Origin: Alphaproteobacteria bacterium
GTDB taxonomy: Bacteria; Pseudomonadota; Alphaproteobacteria; Micropepsales; Micropepsaceae
DNA: 64,000 nucleotides
Assembly: GCA_017307355.1 (NCBI GenBank)
Contig: JAFKFG010000007.1
Span: 1 to 64,000, forward strand
Reading direction: 5' to 3'
A program made the position numbers and the translations under genes. Of the stretch, positions 44,214 to 52,968 are shown piece by piece (position 1 is the first letter of the stretch; every line of letters starts with the position of its first letter). The notes under the pieces were generated by a model, which saw only the letters and a program-made list of their open reading frames with translations, did no database searches and was not told where the DNA came from.

Positions 44214-45152
44214 ATGCGCGTCGGGATAACCGCTGCCGTTGGAGTTGCGTTTGCTCTGTCTTTTGCCCTCCCCGCGGAGGCCGCTTCGATCGGCGAAAAA
44301 ACCGCCGAGAAGCAGGCCGAGATTCCCAATTGCACCCACAAGCTCGGCACCCTGGCGGTGCGCGAGCCGCAGAATCATTGGTGGGAAGGCCTGGGCTTGG
44401 AATCGCCGGAAGCCTTGCTCAAGGTCTTCGTGATGAAGTCGGGCTGCTTCACCCTGGTCGATCGCGGCAAGGGCTTCGAGCTGGCGCAACAGGAACGGGC
44501 GCTCGCCAGCGGCGGCGCCTTGCAACAAGGCTCCAATATCGGCATGGGCCAGGTCCGCGCGGCCGATTACATTCTGGTGCCGGATATCGTGACCAAGAAC
44601 GGCAATGCCAGCGGCACCAATATCGGCGGCATTCTGGGCGGCTTCATCGGCGGCGGCGTGGGTGCGTTGGTTTCCAACATCAATATCTCGTCCAAGACCG
44701 CCGATGTGGTGCTGACCATCACCAATGTGCGCACCTCCGAGCAGCAGGCGATGGCCGAAGGTCATGGCTCCAAGACCGATGTGGGCCTCGGCTTTGGCGG
44801 CGGCTGGGGCGGCTGGGGCGGCTTCGGCGGCGCGGGCATTTCCAACTATCAGAACACCGCCATCGGCCAGGTCGTGGTGCTGGCCTATATCGATGCCTAT
44901 ACCAAACTGGTCAGCGACATGGGCGGGCTGTCGGGCAATGCCTCGGCCGAGGCTCCGGTCCAGGCGGTCAGCATGTCCCGCGCCGGGCGCATGTATGCCA
45001 GCGCGTCCGACAAATCCAAGGTGGTGCGGCCGCTTGATGCGGGCATGATGCTCTATCCGACCGGCAACAAGGACGGCGTGTGGTGGGAAGTGAAGGACGA
45101 ACTCGGCAATCAGGGCTGGGTGTCGTCGCTGAGCATCGCGCTGGCCAAGTAG
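44214..45152 (+). CDS. Exported CsgG-like protein with C-terminal SH3 domain
   Basis: A 312-residue exported protein. A signal peptide (about 1-22, GITAAVGVAFALSFALPAEA) precedes a CsgG/HfaB-like domain (about 35-235): KLGTLAVREPQNHWWEG, RGKGFELAQQERALA and AADYILVPDI. The latter contains a Gly-rich region (GGILGGFIGGGVGAL, GFGGGWGGWGGFGG). The C-terminus (about 250-312) is a bacterial SH3-like domain (MYASASDKSKVVRPL, GVWWEVKDELGNQGWVS). No lipobox Cys is seen at the cleavage site. It might be an envelope or secretion-related protein. GAGG 6 bases before ATG 44214 sets the start. Confidence 0.75.
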   Translation: MRVGITAAVGVAFALSFALPAEAASIGEKTAEKQAEIPNCTHKLGTLAVREPQNHWWEGLGLESPEALLKVFVMKSGCFTLVDRGKGFELAQQERALASGGALQQGSNIGMGQVRAADYILVPDIVTKNGNASGTNIGGILGGFIGGGVGALVSNINISSKTADVVLTITNVRTSEQQAMAEGHGSKTDVGLGFGGGWGGWGGFGGAGISNYQNTAIGQVVVLAYIDAYTKLVSDMGGLSGNASAEAPVQAVSMSRAGRMYASASDKSKVVRPLDAGMMLYPTGNKDGVWWEVKDELGNQGWVSSLSIALAK

Positions 45153-45173
45153 CCGCGTCTCGACCGACGGAAC

Positions 45174-45202
45174 AAAGGCCCGCGCTTTGCGCGGGCCTTT
45201 TT
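45174..45202. terminator. Bidirectional intrinsic terminator
   Basis: Perfect 12-bp arms AAAGGCCCGCGC (45174-45185) and GCGCGGGCCTTT (45189-45200) with a TTT loop and following Ts. It lies between the convergent CsgG-like gene and accA (stop at 45206) and should end transcripts from both sides. Confidence 0.9.
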
Positions 45203-45205
45203 CGT

Positions 45206-46156
45206 TTAGAGGCTACGGCCCATGGCGAGAAATTTCTCCCGCCGTGCCCGAACCAGTTGCTCGCCGCTCTGGCCGTCCAATTCGCCAAGACCCCGCGCGA
45301 TCTGATCGGCGACGCTTTCGATCGCTTCGATGGGCGCGCGATGCGCTCCGCCTTCGGGCTCGCCGATGACCGCATCGATCAGCTTCAGCTGCAGCAAATC
45401 CTGCGCCGTGATCTTGAGCGCGGTGGCGGCGTCCTGGGCCTTGTCGGCGGACCGCCACAGGATGGAGGATGCACCTTCCGGCGAGATCACCGAATAGATC
45501 GCATGTTCCAGCATATAAACCCGGTTGGCCGCCGCGATGGCGATGGCGCCGCCCGACATGCCTTCGCCGATGATGGTGGCGATGAAAGGTGCTTTCAGCG
45601 CCAGTCCCGCCTCGATCGAGCGCGCGATGGCTTCCGCTTGCCCGCGCTCTTCGGCGCTGACGCCCGGATAGGCGCCCGAGGTGTCGCAAAAGGACAGAAC
45701 CGGCAGGCCGAAACGGTCGGCCAACTCGAACAGGCGCACGGCCTTGCGATATCCTTCCGGCATCGCCATGCCGAAATTGTGCTGCAGCCTGGTCTTGGTG
45801 TCGTTACCCTTTTCCTGGCCCAGGAACGCCACCGGCCGGCCGCGAAAGCGCGCCAGCCCGGCAATGATCGCCTGATCCTCGCCGAAGGAACGGTCGCCGG
45901 CCAGCGGCGTCATCTCCTCGAACATCGAACGGGCATAGTCGAGAAAATGCGGGCGCTCCGGATGACGGGCCACCAGCACCTTCTGCCAAGGCGTCAGATG
46001 GGTATAGGTGTCGCGGACAAGCTGCTCCGCGCGCGAGGTGAGCCGCGCCACATCGCCGTCAATATCCATGGTCGGATCGTCTTCGGCGAGCTTCCTCAGC
46101 TCGACGATCTTGCCTTCCAGTTCCGCGATGGGGCGTTCGAAATCCAGGTAATGCAT
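45206..46156 (-). CDS. accA: Acetyl-CoA carboxylase carboxyltransferase subunit alpha
   Basis: A 316-residue AccA, which with AccD transfers the carboxyl from biotin to acetyl-CoA, making malonyl-CoA. MHYLDFERPIAELEGKIVEL is the standard N-terminus. The carboxyltransferase core has LGQEKGNDTKTRLQHNFGM, DTSGAYPGVSAEERGQ and GEGMSGGAIAIAAANRVYM. Length is typical; upstream in-frame Met is unnecessary. It lies 75 bases behind xerD on the same strand. Confidence 0.97.
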   Translation of the reverse strand: MHYLDFERPIAELEGKIVELRKLAEDDPTMDIDGDVARLTSRAEQLVRDTYTHLTPWQKVLVARHPERPHFLDYARSMFEEMTPLAGDRSFGEDQAIIAGLARFRGRPVAFLGQEKGNDTKTRLQHNFGMAMPEGYRKAVRLFELADRFGLPVLSFCDTSGAYPGVSAEERGQAEAIARSIEAGLALKAPFIATIIGEGMSGGAIAIAAANRVYMLEHAIYSVISPEGASSILWRSADKAQDAATALKITAQDLLQLKLIDAVIGEPEGGAHRAPIEAIESVADQIARGLGELDGQSGEQLVRARREKFLAMGRSL

Positions 46157-46231
46157 GGGACTCTGATCTGAAAACCGGCGGAAAATGCCATATTCGCGCG
46201 GCAAAAGGAAAGGGCGTGGTTTTACGCCGTT

Positions 46232-47149
46232 TTACTTGGGTTTGCGGGCCAGCGGATGCGCCTTATGCATCACTTTCCTGAGATGATCCTTGGCGACATG
46301 GGTATAGATTTCCGTGGTCGCGATATCGGCATGACCGAGCAGGGTCTGCACCGAACGCAAATCCGCGCCGCCTTCCACCAGATGCGTGGCGAAAGCGTGA
46401 CGCAGCACATGCGGAGAGACTTTGGCGGGATCCAGCCCGGCTTTCGCGGCCAGGTTCTTCAGCATCTGGTGAAGCCGCTGGCGGGTGAGAAAACCGTCGG
46501 CCCCGCGCGAGCAGAACAGATAGCGCTCGGCATGGGCGCGGCGCGGCGGCTTGGGCAGGAATTCGGCGCGCACATCCAGATAGGCCACGATGGCGGCGCG
46601 GGCCGACGCATTCAGAGGCGCGAGCCGTTCCTTGCCGCCCTTGCCCTTGACCAGGATGAAACCGTCCTTGTTCTTCACGGCCGCCAGCGGCAATCCCGCA
46701 AGCTCGGACACGCGCAGACCCGCCGCGTAGAGCATCTCCACGATGCAGGTCAGGCGCTTTGCCTCGGCGTCGCCGCCTTCCGCGGCCGCTCCGATCATCG
46801 CCTCCATATCCGCCGCGGAAAGGATTTTCGGCAGCGGCCGCGATGTCCGGGGCGCTTCCACCGCTTCGGTGGGATTGTCCTTGCGGATATCCTCGGCATA
46901 GAGGAAGCCGAAAAACTGCCTGAGCGCCGACAGGCGCCGGGCTTGCGACGACGGCGCCAGGCTCGCCGCCGACAGGCCGGCCAGATAACCGCGAATATCC
47001 TCGCGGCTGGCGGCGGCGATGCCGCCTTTGGGATAGGCCGAAAAATCGGCGAGATCGCGGGCATAAGCGGCCAGCGTGTTGACGCCCGCACCGCGCTCGG
47101 CGCTCATCATCTCCAGAAAGGCTTCGATCAGATCGCTTCGCGGACTCAT
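46232..47149 (-). CDS. xerD: Tyrosine recombinase XerD
   Basis: A 305-residue site-specific recombinase that resolves chromosome dimers at dif with XerC. Catalytic residues are Arg146 (GLRVSEL), Lys170/173, His247 and Arg250 (HVLRHAF), His273 (LLGHADI) and nucleophile Tyr282 (IYTHV). The SAM-like N-terminal domain covers 1-100. Its position beside aroK-aroB is conserved in this class and indicates the housekeeping XerD rather than an integrase. No attachment site is seen nearby. Confidence 0.94.
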   Translation of the reverse strand: MSPRSDLIEAFLEMMSAERGAGVNTLAAYARDLADFSAYPKGGIAAASREDIRGYLAGLSAASLAPSSQARRLSALRQFFGFLYAEDIRKDNPTEAVEAPRTSRPLPKILSAADMEAMIGAAAEGGDAEAKRLTCIVEMLYAAGLRVSELAGLPLAAVKNKDGFILVKGKGGKERLAPLNASARAAIVAYLDVRAEFLPKPPRRAHAERYLFCSRGADGFLTRQRLHQMLKNLAAKAGLDPAKVSPHVLRHAFATHLVEGGADLRSVQTLLGHADIATTEIYTHVAKDHLRKVMHKAHPLARKPK

Positions 47150-47215
47150 CCGTCTCCTTTAGCATTTTTCCGGGAGGCGCTTCGTTCTCTTGCGGGTTTC
47201 GTGTATGCGAGTTCC

Positions 47216-47749
47216 ATGAAACTCAACCGCACCGTGGCCCTGGTGGGCATGATGGGGGCCGGCAAAACCTCCATCGGGCGGCGCCTGGCCGCGCGCCTGG
47301 GTGTGCCCTTCCGCGATGCGGACCATGAAATCGAGGCCGCGGCGGGCCTGTCGGTGCCGGAGATCTTTGCCCGTTTCGGCGAGCCGCATTTTCGCGAGGG
47401 CGAGCGCAAGGTCATCGCCCGGCTTTTGGAGGAGGCTCCGCACGTCCTCGCCACCGGCGGCGGCGCTTTCATGGACGATGCCACGCGCGCGGCGATGTCG
47501 CGCGCGGCTTTCACCATCTGGCTCAAGGCGCCCATCGGGATCCTGATGTCCCGGGTCCGCAAGCGCGAAACGCGGCCCCTGCTGAAGGATGGCGATATGC
47601 GCGCCACCATGGAACGGTTGCTGGCCATCCGCGAACCGGTCTATGCCACCGCCGACATGACCCTGGAGAGTGCGGACGAGCCGCACGGCGCCCCGGTCGA
47701 ACGCATCATGGCGGCCCTTCGCGATAAGGGCCTGTGTGAGGACGCATGA
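47216..47749 (+). CDS. aroK: Shikimate kinase
   Basis: A 177-residue shikimate kinase. Walker A is GMMGAGKTS (11-19); the shikimate-binding and Walker B-like regions appear as FRDADHEIE and ATGGGAFM, and RKRETRPLL is the lid. The ATG 47216 follows a short gap from divergent xerD. It overlaps aroB by 4 nt (ATGA), so the two enzymes are coupled. Confidence 0.95.
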   Translation: MKLNRTVALVGMMGAGKTSIGRRLAARLGVPFRDADHEIEAAAGLSVPEIFARFGEPHFREGERKVIARLLEEAPHVLATGGGAFMDDATRAAMSRAAFTIWLKAPIGILMSRVRKRETRPLLKDGDMRATMERLLAIREPVYATADMTLESADEPHGAPVERIMAALRDKGLCEDA

Positions 47750-48840
47750 GTGAGGTGATACGGGTCGGTCTGGGCGAACGCGGCTACGACATTCATGTCG
47801 GGCACGGCATTCTGGGCGGGGCCGGCGCGTTGCTGAAGCCTTTGGCGCGTGGGCCCGTGCCCGTCGTCACGGACGCGACGGTGGGAGAAATCCACCTGGC
47901 GCGCTTTCTGGACATCTGCGGAAAGGCGAACATCGACGCGCGTCCCATGGTGATGCCGCCGGGTGAAGGCTCCAAGAGCTTTCCGGGGCTGGAAAAGCTT
48001 TCGGGCTCCCTGCTGGATTCCGGCGTCGATCGAGGCGGGCTTATCGTGGCGCTGGGCGGCGGGGTGATCGGGGACCTCACCGGTTTCGCGGCGGGCATCC
48101 TCAAGCGGGGCATCGCATTCGCACAGATCCCCACCACTTTGCTAGCGCAGGTGGATTCCTCGGTCGGCGGCAAGACCGCGATCAACGCGCCGCAAGGCAA
48201 AAATCTCATCGGCCTGTTCCATCAGCCGCGCATCGTCATTGCCGATACCGCGCTGCTGGCCACCCTGCCCCGGCGCGAGCTGCTGGCCGGCTATGCCGAA
48301 GTGGTCAAGTATGGCGCGCTGGGCGATGCGAATTTCTTCGAATGGCTCGAAGCGAATGGCGTCAAGGCTCTGGCCGGCGACAGCGACGCCTTGATCCATG
48401 CCGTTGCCCATTCCTGCCGCATGAAGGCCGACATCGTCGCCCGCGACGAGCGGGAAACCGGCGAACGTGCCCTGCTCAATCTGGGACACACATTCGGCCA
48501 TGCGCTGGAAGCGGCGACGGGATTTTCCGACCGGCTGATCCATGGCGAAGGCGTCGCCATCGGCATGGCGCTGGCATTCCAACTGTCGGTACGCTTGGGG
48601 CTTTGCCCCGGCCAGGATGCAGACCGCTTTGCCCGTCACTTGAAAGCGGTGGGGCTGCCATCGGCGATTTCCGACATTCCCGGCCCCCGCCCGGCGACCG
48701 ATACTCTCATCGCCGCCATGGGCCATGACAAGAAAGTGAAAGACGGCAAATTGACATTTATCCTGCTCAAGGGGCTGGGCCGCGCCTTCGTCACCAGCGA
48801 TGTTCCCTTAAGCGCCGTGAGAGATGTTCTGAAAGCCTGA
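47746..48840 (+). CDS. aroB: 3-Dehydroquinate synthase
   Basis: A 364-residue AroB, second step of the shikimate pathway. NAD-binding residues lie in ALGGGVIGDLTGFAAG and the zinc ligands in AEVVKYGALGD (Glu), NLGHTFGHALE (His) and HGEGVAIGMALA (His). TTLLAQVDSSVGGKTAINAPQGKNLIG is the family signature (given by parts here). It overlaps aroK and is followed by a CNNM gene 39 bases on. Confidence 0.97.
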   Translation: MSEVIRVGLGERGYDIHVGHGILGGAGALLKPLARGPVPVVTDATVGEIHLARFLDICGKANIDARPMVMPPGEGSKSFPGLEKLSGSLLDSGVDRGGLIVALGGGVIGDLTGFAAGILKRGIAFAQIPTTLLAQVDSSVGGKTAINAPQGKNLIGLFHQPRIVIADTALLATLPRRELLAGYAEVVKYGALGDANFFEWLEANGVKALAGDSDALIHAVAHSCRMKADIVARDERETGERALLNLGHTFGHALEAATGFSDRLIHGEGVAIGMALAFQLSVRLGLCPGQDADRFARHLKAVGLPSAISDIPGPRPATDTLIAAMGHDKKVKDGKLTFILLKGLGRAFVTSDVPLSAVRDVLKA

Positions 48841-48879
48841 AAACTGGCATTGTCGCCCCGGTTTTCGGGATTCACGATC

Positions 48880-50163
48880 ATGCTGCTGACCACGGTGGGC
48901 GCCATTGCCCTGCTGCTTGTCATTTCCGCTTTCTTTTCCGGCTCGGAGACCGCGCTGACGGCGGTCAGCCGGGGCCGGATGCATCAGCTGGAGAAAGACG
49001 GCAGCCGTGCCGCCCGCAACGTCAACCGGCTGGTGGCCGATCGCGAGAAGATGATCGGCGCCATTCTTCTGGGCAACACCTTCATCAACATCCTGGCTTC
49101 GTCGCTGGCGACCCAGCTTCTGGAAACTCAGTTCGGCCATCGCACCGTGGCCGTCACCACGGGCGTGATGACCGTGACCATCCTGGTCTTCGTCGAAGTT
49201 CTGCCCAAGACCCTGGCCATCGCCCGGACGGACCGCTTCGCCCTCACCGTCGCGGCCCCCCTGCGCCAGGTGGTCAAGGTCCTGGCGCCCATCGTGGCAG
49301 CGGTGCAATGGCTGGTGTGGCGGGTTCTTTCCCTTTTCGGCGTGGGCCCGCGCGAAGAGGAAAGCACCGAAGCCGCCCATAACGAAATTCGCGGCTCCGT
49401 CGCCTTGCATCACCAGGAAGGCAGCGTCGAGCGCGAGCATCGCGACATGATCGGCGGCATTCTGGATTTGCGCGAATTATCGGTGGCCGATGTGATGATG
49501 CACCGGACCCACATGGTTTCGGTCGATGCCGACCTGCCCGCCCGCGACATCGTCGCGGCCGTGGTCGAAAGCCAGCATACCCGCGTTCCGTTATGGCGGG
49601 GCGAACCCGACAACATTATCGGCGTGCTGCACACCAAGCATCTGGCTTTCGCCCTGGTGGAGCACAAGGGCGATCTGGCGACCTGCAACGTGGTGGAACT
49701 GGCGACACCGCCCTGGTATGTGCCGGACACCACCACCCTGGAAGAGCAGCTGGATGCGTTCCGCGAGCAGCGTACCCATTTCGCTCTGGTGGTGGACGAA
49801 TATGGCGCGCTGCAGGGCTTGGTGACCCTGGAGGACATTCTCGCCGAAATCATCGGCGAGCTGCCCGACGAAAATCAGATCCAGGAACGGCCCGATGTGC
49901 GCCGGCGCCCCGACGGGTCTTACCTGATCGATGGGTCCGTGCCGATCCGCGATCTCAACCGAGAATTGGACTGGAATCTGCCCGACGAAACCGCCACCAC
50001 CATCGCCGGGTTGGTGATCCATGAAGCGCAGACCATCCCGGACCCCGGGCAGCGCTTCGCATTCTTCGGGTACAAATTCGAAGTCCTCAGGCGGCAGCGC
50101 AATCAGATCACCGCACTCCGGGTGACCCCGCCCGTCAAGGACGAAGCATTCCCGGCGGGATGA
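48880..50163 (+). CDS. CNNM/CorC-family membrane protein with CBS domains
   Basis: A 427-residue HlyC/CorC (CNNM) protein. Three or four membrane segments form the DUF21 domain (1-150, LLLVISAFFSGSETALTAVS and LLGNTFINILASSLATQLL). Two CBS domains (about 205-330, MHRTHMVSVDADLP and HFALVVDEYGALQGLVTLEDI) and a C-terminal transporter-associated domain follow. Relatives export Mg2+ or influence metal tolerance. ATG 48880 is preferred; a TTG at 48850 would add 10 residues. It is the last gene of the aroK-aroB run, followed after 4 bases by the next gene. Confidence 0.9.
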   Translation: MLLTTVGAIALLLVISAFFSGSETALTAVSRGRMHQLEKDGSRAARNVNRLVADREKMIGAILLGNTFINILASSLATQLLETQFGHRTVAVTTGVMTVTILVFVEVLPKTLAIARTDRFALTVAAPLRQVVKVLAPIVAAVQWLVWRVLSLFGVGPREEESTEAAHNEIRGSVALHHQEGSVEREHRDMIGGILDLRELSVADVMMHRTHMVSVDADLPARDIVAAVVESQHTRVPLWRGEPDNIIGVLHTKHLAFALVEHKGDLATCNVVELATPPWYVPDTTTLEEQLDAFREQRTHFALVVDEYGALQGLVTLEDILAEIIGELPDENQIQERPDVRRRPDGSYLIDGSVPIRDLNRELDWNLPDETATTIAGLVIHEAQTIPDPGQRFAFFGYKFEVLRRQRNQITALRVTPPVKDEAFPAG

Positions 50164-50167
50164 CACG

Positions 50168-50962
50168 ATGATGAAAATCGTTTTTGCCGGCGCCTTTGCG
50201 CTTTCATTTGCCATCGCGCCGCTTTCGGCCCAGACGCTGGCGGGGGCTGCGGAAATCCCCCTGTCCGGTCACATCAGCACGGACATGGCCAGCCGCCTGC
50301 ATGCGGCTTTGCAGGACGGCAAGCCGCACACCGTGCGCATCAACAGTTCCGGCGGCGAGGATGCGCCCGCCCTCGCCATCGCCGCCGACATCGCGCGCAC
50401 CCGTTCGGCCCTGGTGGTGGACGGCATATGCGCGGGCCCTTGCGCCAATTATCTGCTCATGGCGGCGGCGCGGCGTACGGTGCAGCCGAGCGCGCTGGTG
50501 ATCTTCACCGCCAGCGCCAGTTCGCGCCTGGCAATGGTACCCCAGGCGCGCCGAAAGGAAGTATCCGGCCTCTACGAAAGCAGCGCGCGACAGGAACGGC
50601 AGTTGCTACAGGACCGTCATGTCAGCGCCGCGCTGCTTCTGGAGCCGCAGCTGGGCCTGGGCACGAGTTGCTATTCCCTCACCTCGCGCGACACCGCGGG
50701 CAAGGCCTATATCAATTATCAAGCGCAATTCGTGGGCTGGACGCCGCCGCGCGCCTGGCTGGCGCGGGCCGGCATCCCTATCTCCGGTTTCTGGCCCGAC
50801 ACCGAGGCGCAATTTCAAACCGCGCTGCAGAAAGCCATTCCGGGCGGCGCGCGAGGCGGCGTGATCTACGCCGCCGCGAAATCTCCCGGCGCGGAAACGG
50901 CGTTGTTGCGCCGGCTGGGCGCCATGCCTGAATGCGATAGCGGCCTGCCGAAGAAGAAATGA
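50168..50962 (+). CDS. Exported ClpP/crotonase-fold-like protein lacking the serine
   Basis: A 264-residue protein with a signal peptide (MMKIVFAGAFALSFAIAPLSA). The mature part resembles periplasmic ClpP-like proteins: VRINSSGGEDAPALAIAADI parallels the NSPGG-helix, and VVDGICAGPCANYLLMAA parallels C-A-S-A-C, where Ser would be the nucleophile. Here Gly-Pro replaces the Ser position, so it is probably not a serine protease. Several Cys may form disulfides. The rest is unrecognised. It lies 4 bases behind the CNNM gene and 3 bases from convergent bolA. Confidence 0.65.
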   Translation: MMKIVFAGAFALSFAIAPLSAQTLAGAAEIPLSGHISTDMASRLHAALQDGKPHTVRINSSGGEDAPALAIAADIARTRSALVVDGICAGPCANYLLMAAARRTVQPSALVIFTASASSRLAMVPQARRKEVSGLYESSARQERQLLQDRHVSAALLLEPQLGLGTSCYSLTSRDTAGKAYINYQAQFVGWTPPRAWLARAGIPISGFWPDTEAQFQTALQKAIPGGARGGVIYAAAKSPGAETALLRRLGAMPECDSGLPKKK

Positions 50963-50965
50963 GCG

Positions 50966-51247
50966 TCAGGTTTCCGCCGGGCTGAGCGCGGTGAGCGAAA
51001 GCGCGTGCACGCTGCCGGCCAATTCTTCCGTCAGCACCGCATAGACCCGGCGCTGGCGCTCGACGCGCGAAAGGCCGGCGAATGCGTCCGCCACGATCCG
51101 CACGCTGAAATGGGTTTCGCCCTGGCTGCCATCCTCGCGGGTCGCGCCCGCATGGCCGGCATGATTTGCGCTTTCGTCATGGACGACAAGCAGAGCCGGC
51201 GCAAAAGCGGCGGTAAGTTTTTCCTGGATTCTATCGGTCACGCGCAT
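50966..51247 (-). CDS. bolA: BolA-family protein
   Basis: A 93-residue BolA protein, partner of monothiol glutaredoxin in [2Fe-2S] and iron handling and regulation. THFSVRIVADAFAGLSRVER is the conserved core, followed by RRVYAVLTEEL. The His conserved for cluster binding is in QGETHFSV. ATG 51245-51247 gives the usual length; the longer open frame is not needed. It diverges from the DnaJ gene by 83 bases. Confidence 0.93.
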   Translation of the reverse strand: MRVTDRIQEKLTAAFAPALLVVHDESANHAGHAGATREDGSQGETHFSVRIVADAFAGLSRVERQRRVYAVLTEELAGSVHALSLTALSPAET

Positions 51248-51280
51248 GGGCGTGACGAAGCGACGCCGCCGCCTCAAAGT

Positions 51281-51305
51281 CAAGCAATAGCTTTGCTTGT
51301 TTTTT
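51281..51305 (+). terminator. Intrinsic terminator in the divergent bolA-dnaJ gap
   Basis: CAAGCAA (51281-51287), loop TAGCT, TTGCTTG (51293-51299), then TTTTTT (51300-51305). It is a textbook plus-strand terminator. It lies between two divergent starts, so it would end a plus-strand transcript coming from 50.2-51.0 kb that has passed across bolA antisense. Confidence 0.75.
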
Positions 51306-51330
51306 AACGGCCGCCCCCCATAATTGTCCC

Positions 51331-51930
51331 ATGACTCAAGCCCGGCCGCGGTTCAAAAGCGACATCCGCATCAAGAAGGACACGCCCAAGGCCGCCGCCA
51401 AGACGGATGTGCGCCCCTGCGCGGTCAAGAATTGCACCAAGCCGGGCGACTGCCGTGTCCCGAAATCGCGCGAAAATCTGTCCGATTATCTGTTCCTCTG
51501 CACCGCCCATGCCCGCGCCCACAATGAATCCTGGGACTTCTTCAAGGGTATGGACGACACCGACGTGGAGAAGTTCCGGGAAGAGGCCATGTTCGGCCAC
51601 CGCCCGACCTGGCCGATGGGCAAGCGCGCCGCCCGGGCCCGCAACGGCCAAGGCCCCTTACATTTTCATGACGGCCATGCGGTATTGGACGATGAGGACG
51701 ATAGCGGCCAGCCGCGCCGTCCGGAGCGGCAATTGACGCGGCTCCAGGTCATGGCGATGGACACGCTCCAGCTGGCGCACAACGCCACCTTGATCGAGAT
51801 TAAGGCGCGGTATAAGGAACTTGTGAAACGGTTCCATCCCGACGCGAACGGCGGCGACCGGGGCGCCGAAGAGCGTCTGAAGCAGGTCATCAAGGCTTAT
51901 GGCGTGTTGCGCGCTTCCGGCCTGATCTGA
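51331..51930 (+). CDS. DnaJ-domain protein (J-domain at the C-terminus)
   Basis: A 199-residue protein with a J-domain at its end (about 140-199) with HPD at 169-171 (KRFHPDANGGDRGAEERLKQV). The N-terminal part has Cys30, Cys35, Cys41 and Cys57, which may bind zinc, and a long acidic linker. Such DnaJ-like proteins stand next to bolA and cobS in alphaproteobacteria. It should stimulate DnaK, but its client is unknown. There is no Shine-Dalgarno; a CATAAT box at 51319-51324 ends 7 bases before the ATG, which would make the message leaderless. Confidence 0.88.
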   Translation: MTQARPRFKSDIRIKKDTPKAAAKTDVRPCAVKNCTKPGDCRVPKSRENLSDYLFLCTAHARAHNESWDFFKGMDDTDVEKFREEAMFGHRPTWPMGKRAARARNGQGPLHFHDGHAVLDDEDDSGQPRRPERQLTRLQVMAMDTLQLAHNATLIEIKARYKELVKRFHPDANGGDRGAEERLKQVIKAYGVLRASGLI

Positions 51931-51975
51931 CGGTCCCGCCATCCATGCCGGATGGACACCATCCGGAACAGTGAC

Positions 51976-52968
51976 ATGAACACGCCCGACTCCAGCATCG
52001 ATCCCGCGGCGCAGCCCGACACCACCGTCGATGCGGCGAAGGTCTTCGGCATCCAGACCACGATGCAAGTCCCCGCCTTCAAGAAGGCCAGCGACCATGT
52101 GCCGGAGCGCGACGAGGCCTATCGCTTCGACCGCGAAACCACCCTGGCGATCCTGGCGGGCTTTGCCTTCAACCGGCGCGTGATGGTTCAGGGCTATCAC
52201 GGCACCGGCAAATCCACCCATATCGAGCAGGTGGCGGCACGGCTCAACTGGCCCTGTATCCGCATCAATCTCGACAGCCATATCAGCCGCATCGATCTGA
52301 TCGGCAAGGACGCCATCGTCCTGAAGGACGGCCAGCAGGTCACCGAATTCCGCGAAGGCCTGTTGCCCTGGGCGCTGCAGCGCCCCGTGGCGCTGGTGTT
52401 CGACGAATATGATGCCGGCCGCCCTGACGTGATGTTCGTGATCCAGCGGGTGCTGGAAGTTCAGGGCAAGCTCACCCTGCTCGACCAGAACAAGGTGATC
52501 AAGCCGCATCCGGCCTTCCGCCTGTTCTCCACCACCAATACGATCGGCCTGGGCGACACCACGGGCCTCTATCACGGCACCCAGCAGATCAATCAGGGCC
52601 AGATGGACCGCTGGAGCATCGTCACCACGCTCAACTATCTCAGCCACGATGCCGAGGTCGAAATCGTGCTGGCCAAATCGCCGGCCTACAACACGGCCGA
52701 AGGCAAGAAGAAAATCGCCGCGATGGTGCGCGTCGCCGACATGACCCGCAATGCCTTCATCAATGGCGACCTTTCCACCGTGATGAGCCCGCGTACCGTG
52801 ATGACCTGGGCGCAGAATGCGGAAATCTTCGGCGATATCGGCTTCGCCTTCCGTCTCACCTTCCTCAACAAATGCGACGAGCTGGAGCGCGCCAGCGTGG
52901 CGGAATTCTATCAGCGCGCTTTCGGCGAGGAATTGCCGGAGAGCGCTGCCAAAGTCTTGGTCGCCTAA
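51976..52968 (+). CDS. cobS: CobS, cobaltochelatase AAA+ subunit
   Basis: A 330-residue MoxR-type AAA+ ATPase of the aerobic cobalt chelatase (CobNST), which inserts cobalt into hydrogenobyrinic acid a,c-diamide. Walker A is GYHGTGKST (73-81), Walker B is [11 protein letters not shown], and [16 protein letters not shown] is typical. GGA 8 bases before ATG 51976 supports that start over the upstream ATG at 51952. cobT follows after a two-hairpin spacer. cobN is not in the window. Confidence 0.95.
   Translation: MNTPDSSIDPAAQPDTTVDAAKVFGIQTTMQVPAFKKASDHVPERDEAYRFDRETTLAILAGFAFNRRVMVQGYHGTGKSTHIEQVAARLNWPCIRINLDSHISRIDLIGKDAIVLKDGQQVTEFREGLLPWALQRPVALVFDEYDAGRPDVMFVIQRVLEVQGKLTLLDQNKVIKPHPAFRLFSTTNTIGLGDTTGLYHGTQQINQGQMDRWSIVTTLNYLSHDAEVEIVLAKSPAYNTAEGKKKIAAMVRVADMTRNAFINGDLSTVMSPRTVMTWAQNAEIFGDIGFAFRLTFLNKCDELERASVAEFYQRAFGEELPESAAKVLVA

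Noticed and set aside
46232..47149. An integrase of a genomic island
   Set aside because: The tyrosine recombinase is of XerD type, lies in a conserved housekeeping location beside aroK-aroB, and no att-like repeats or cargo flank it.
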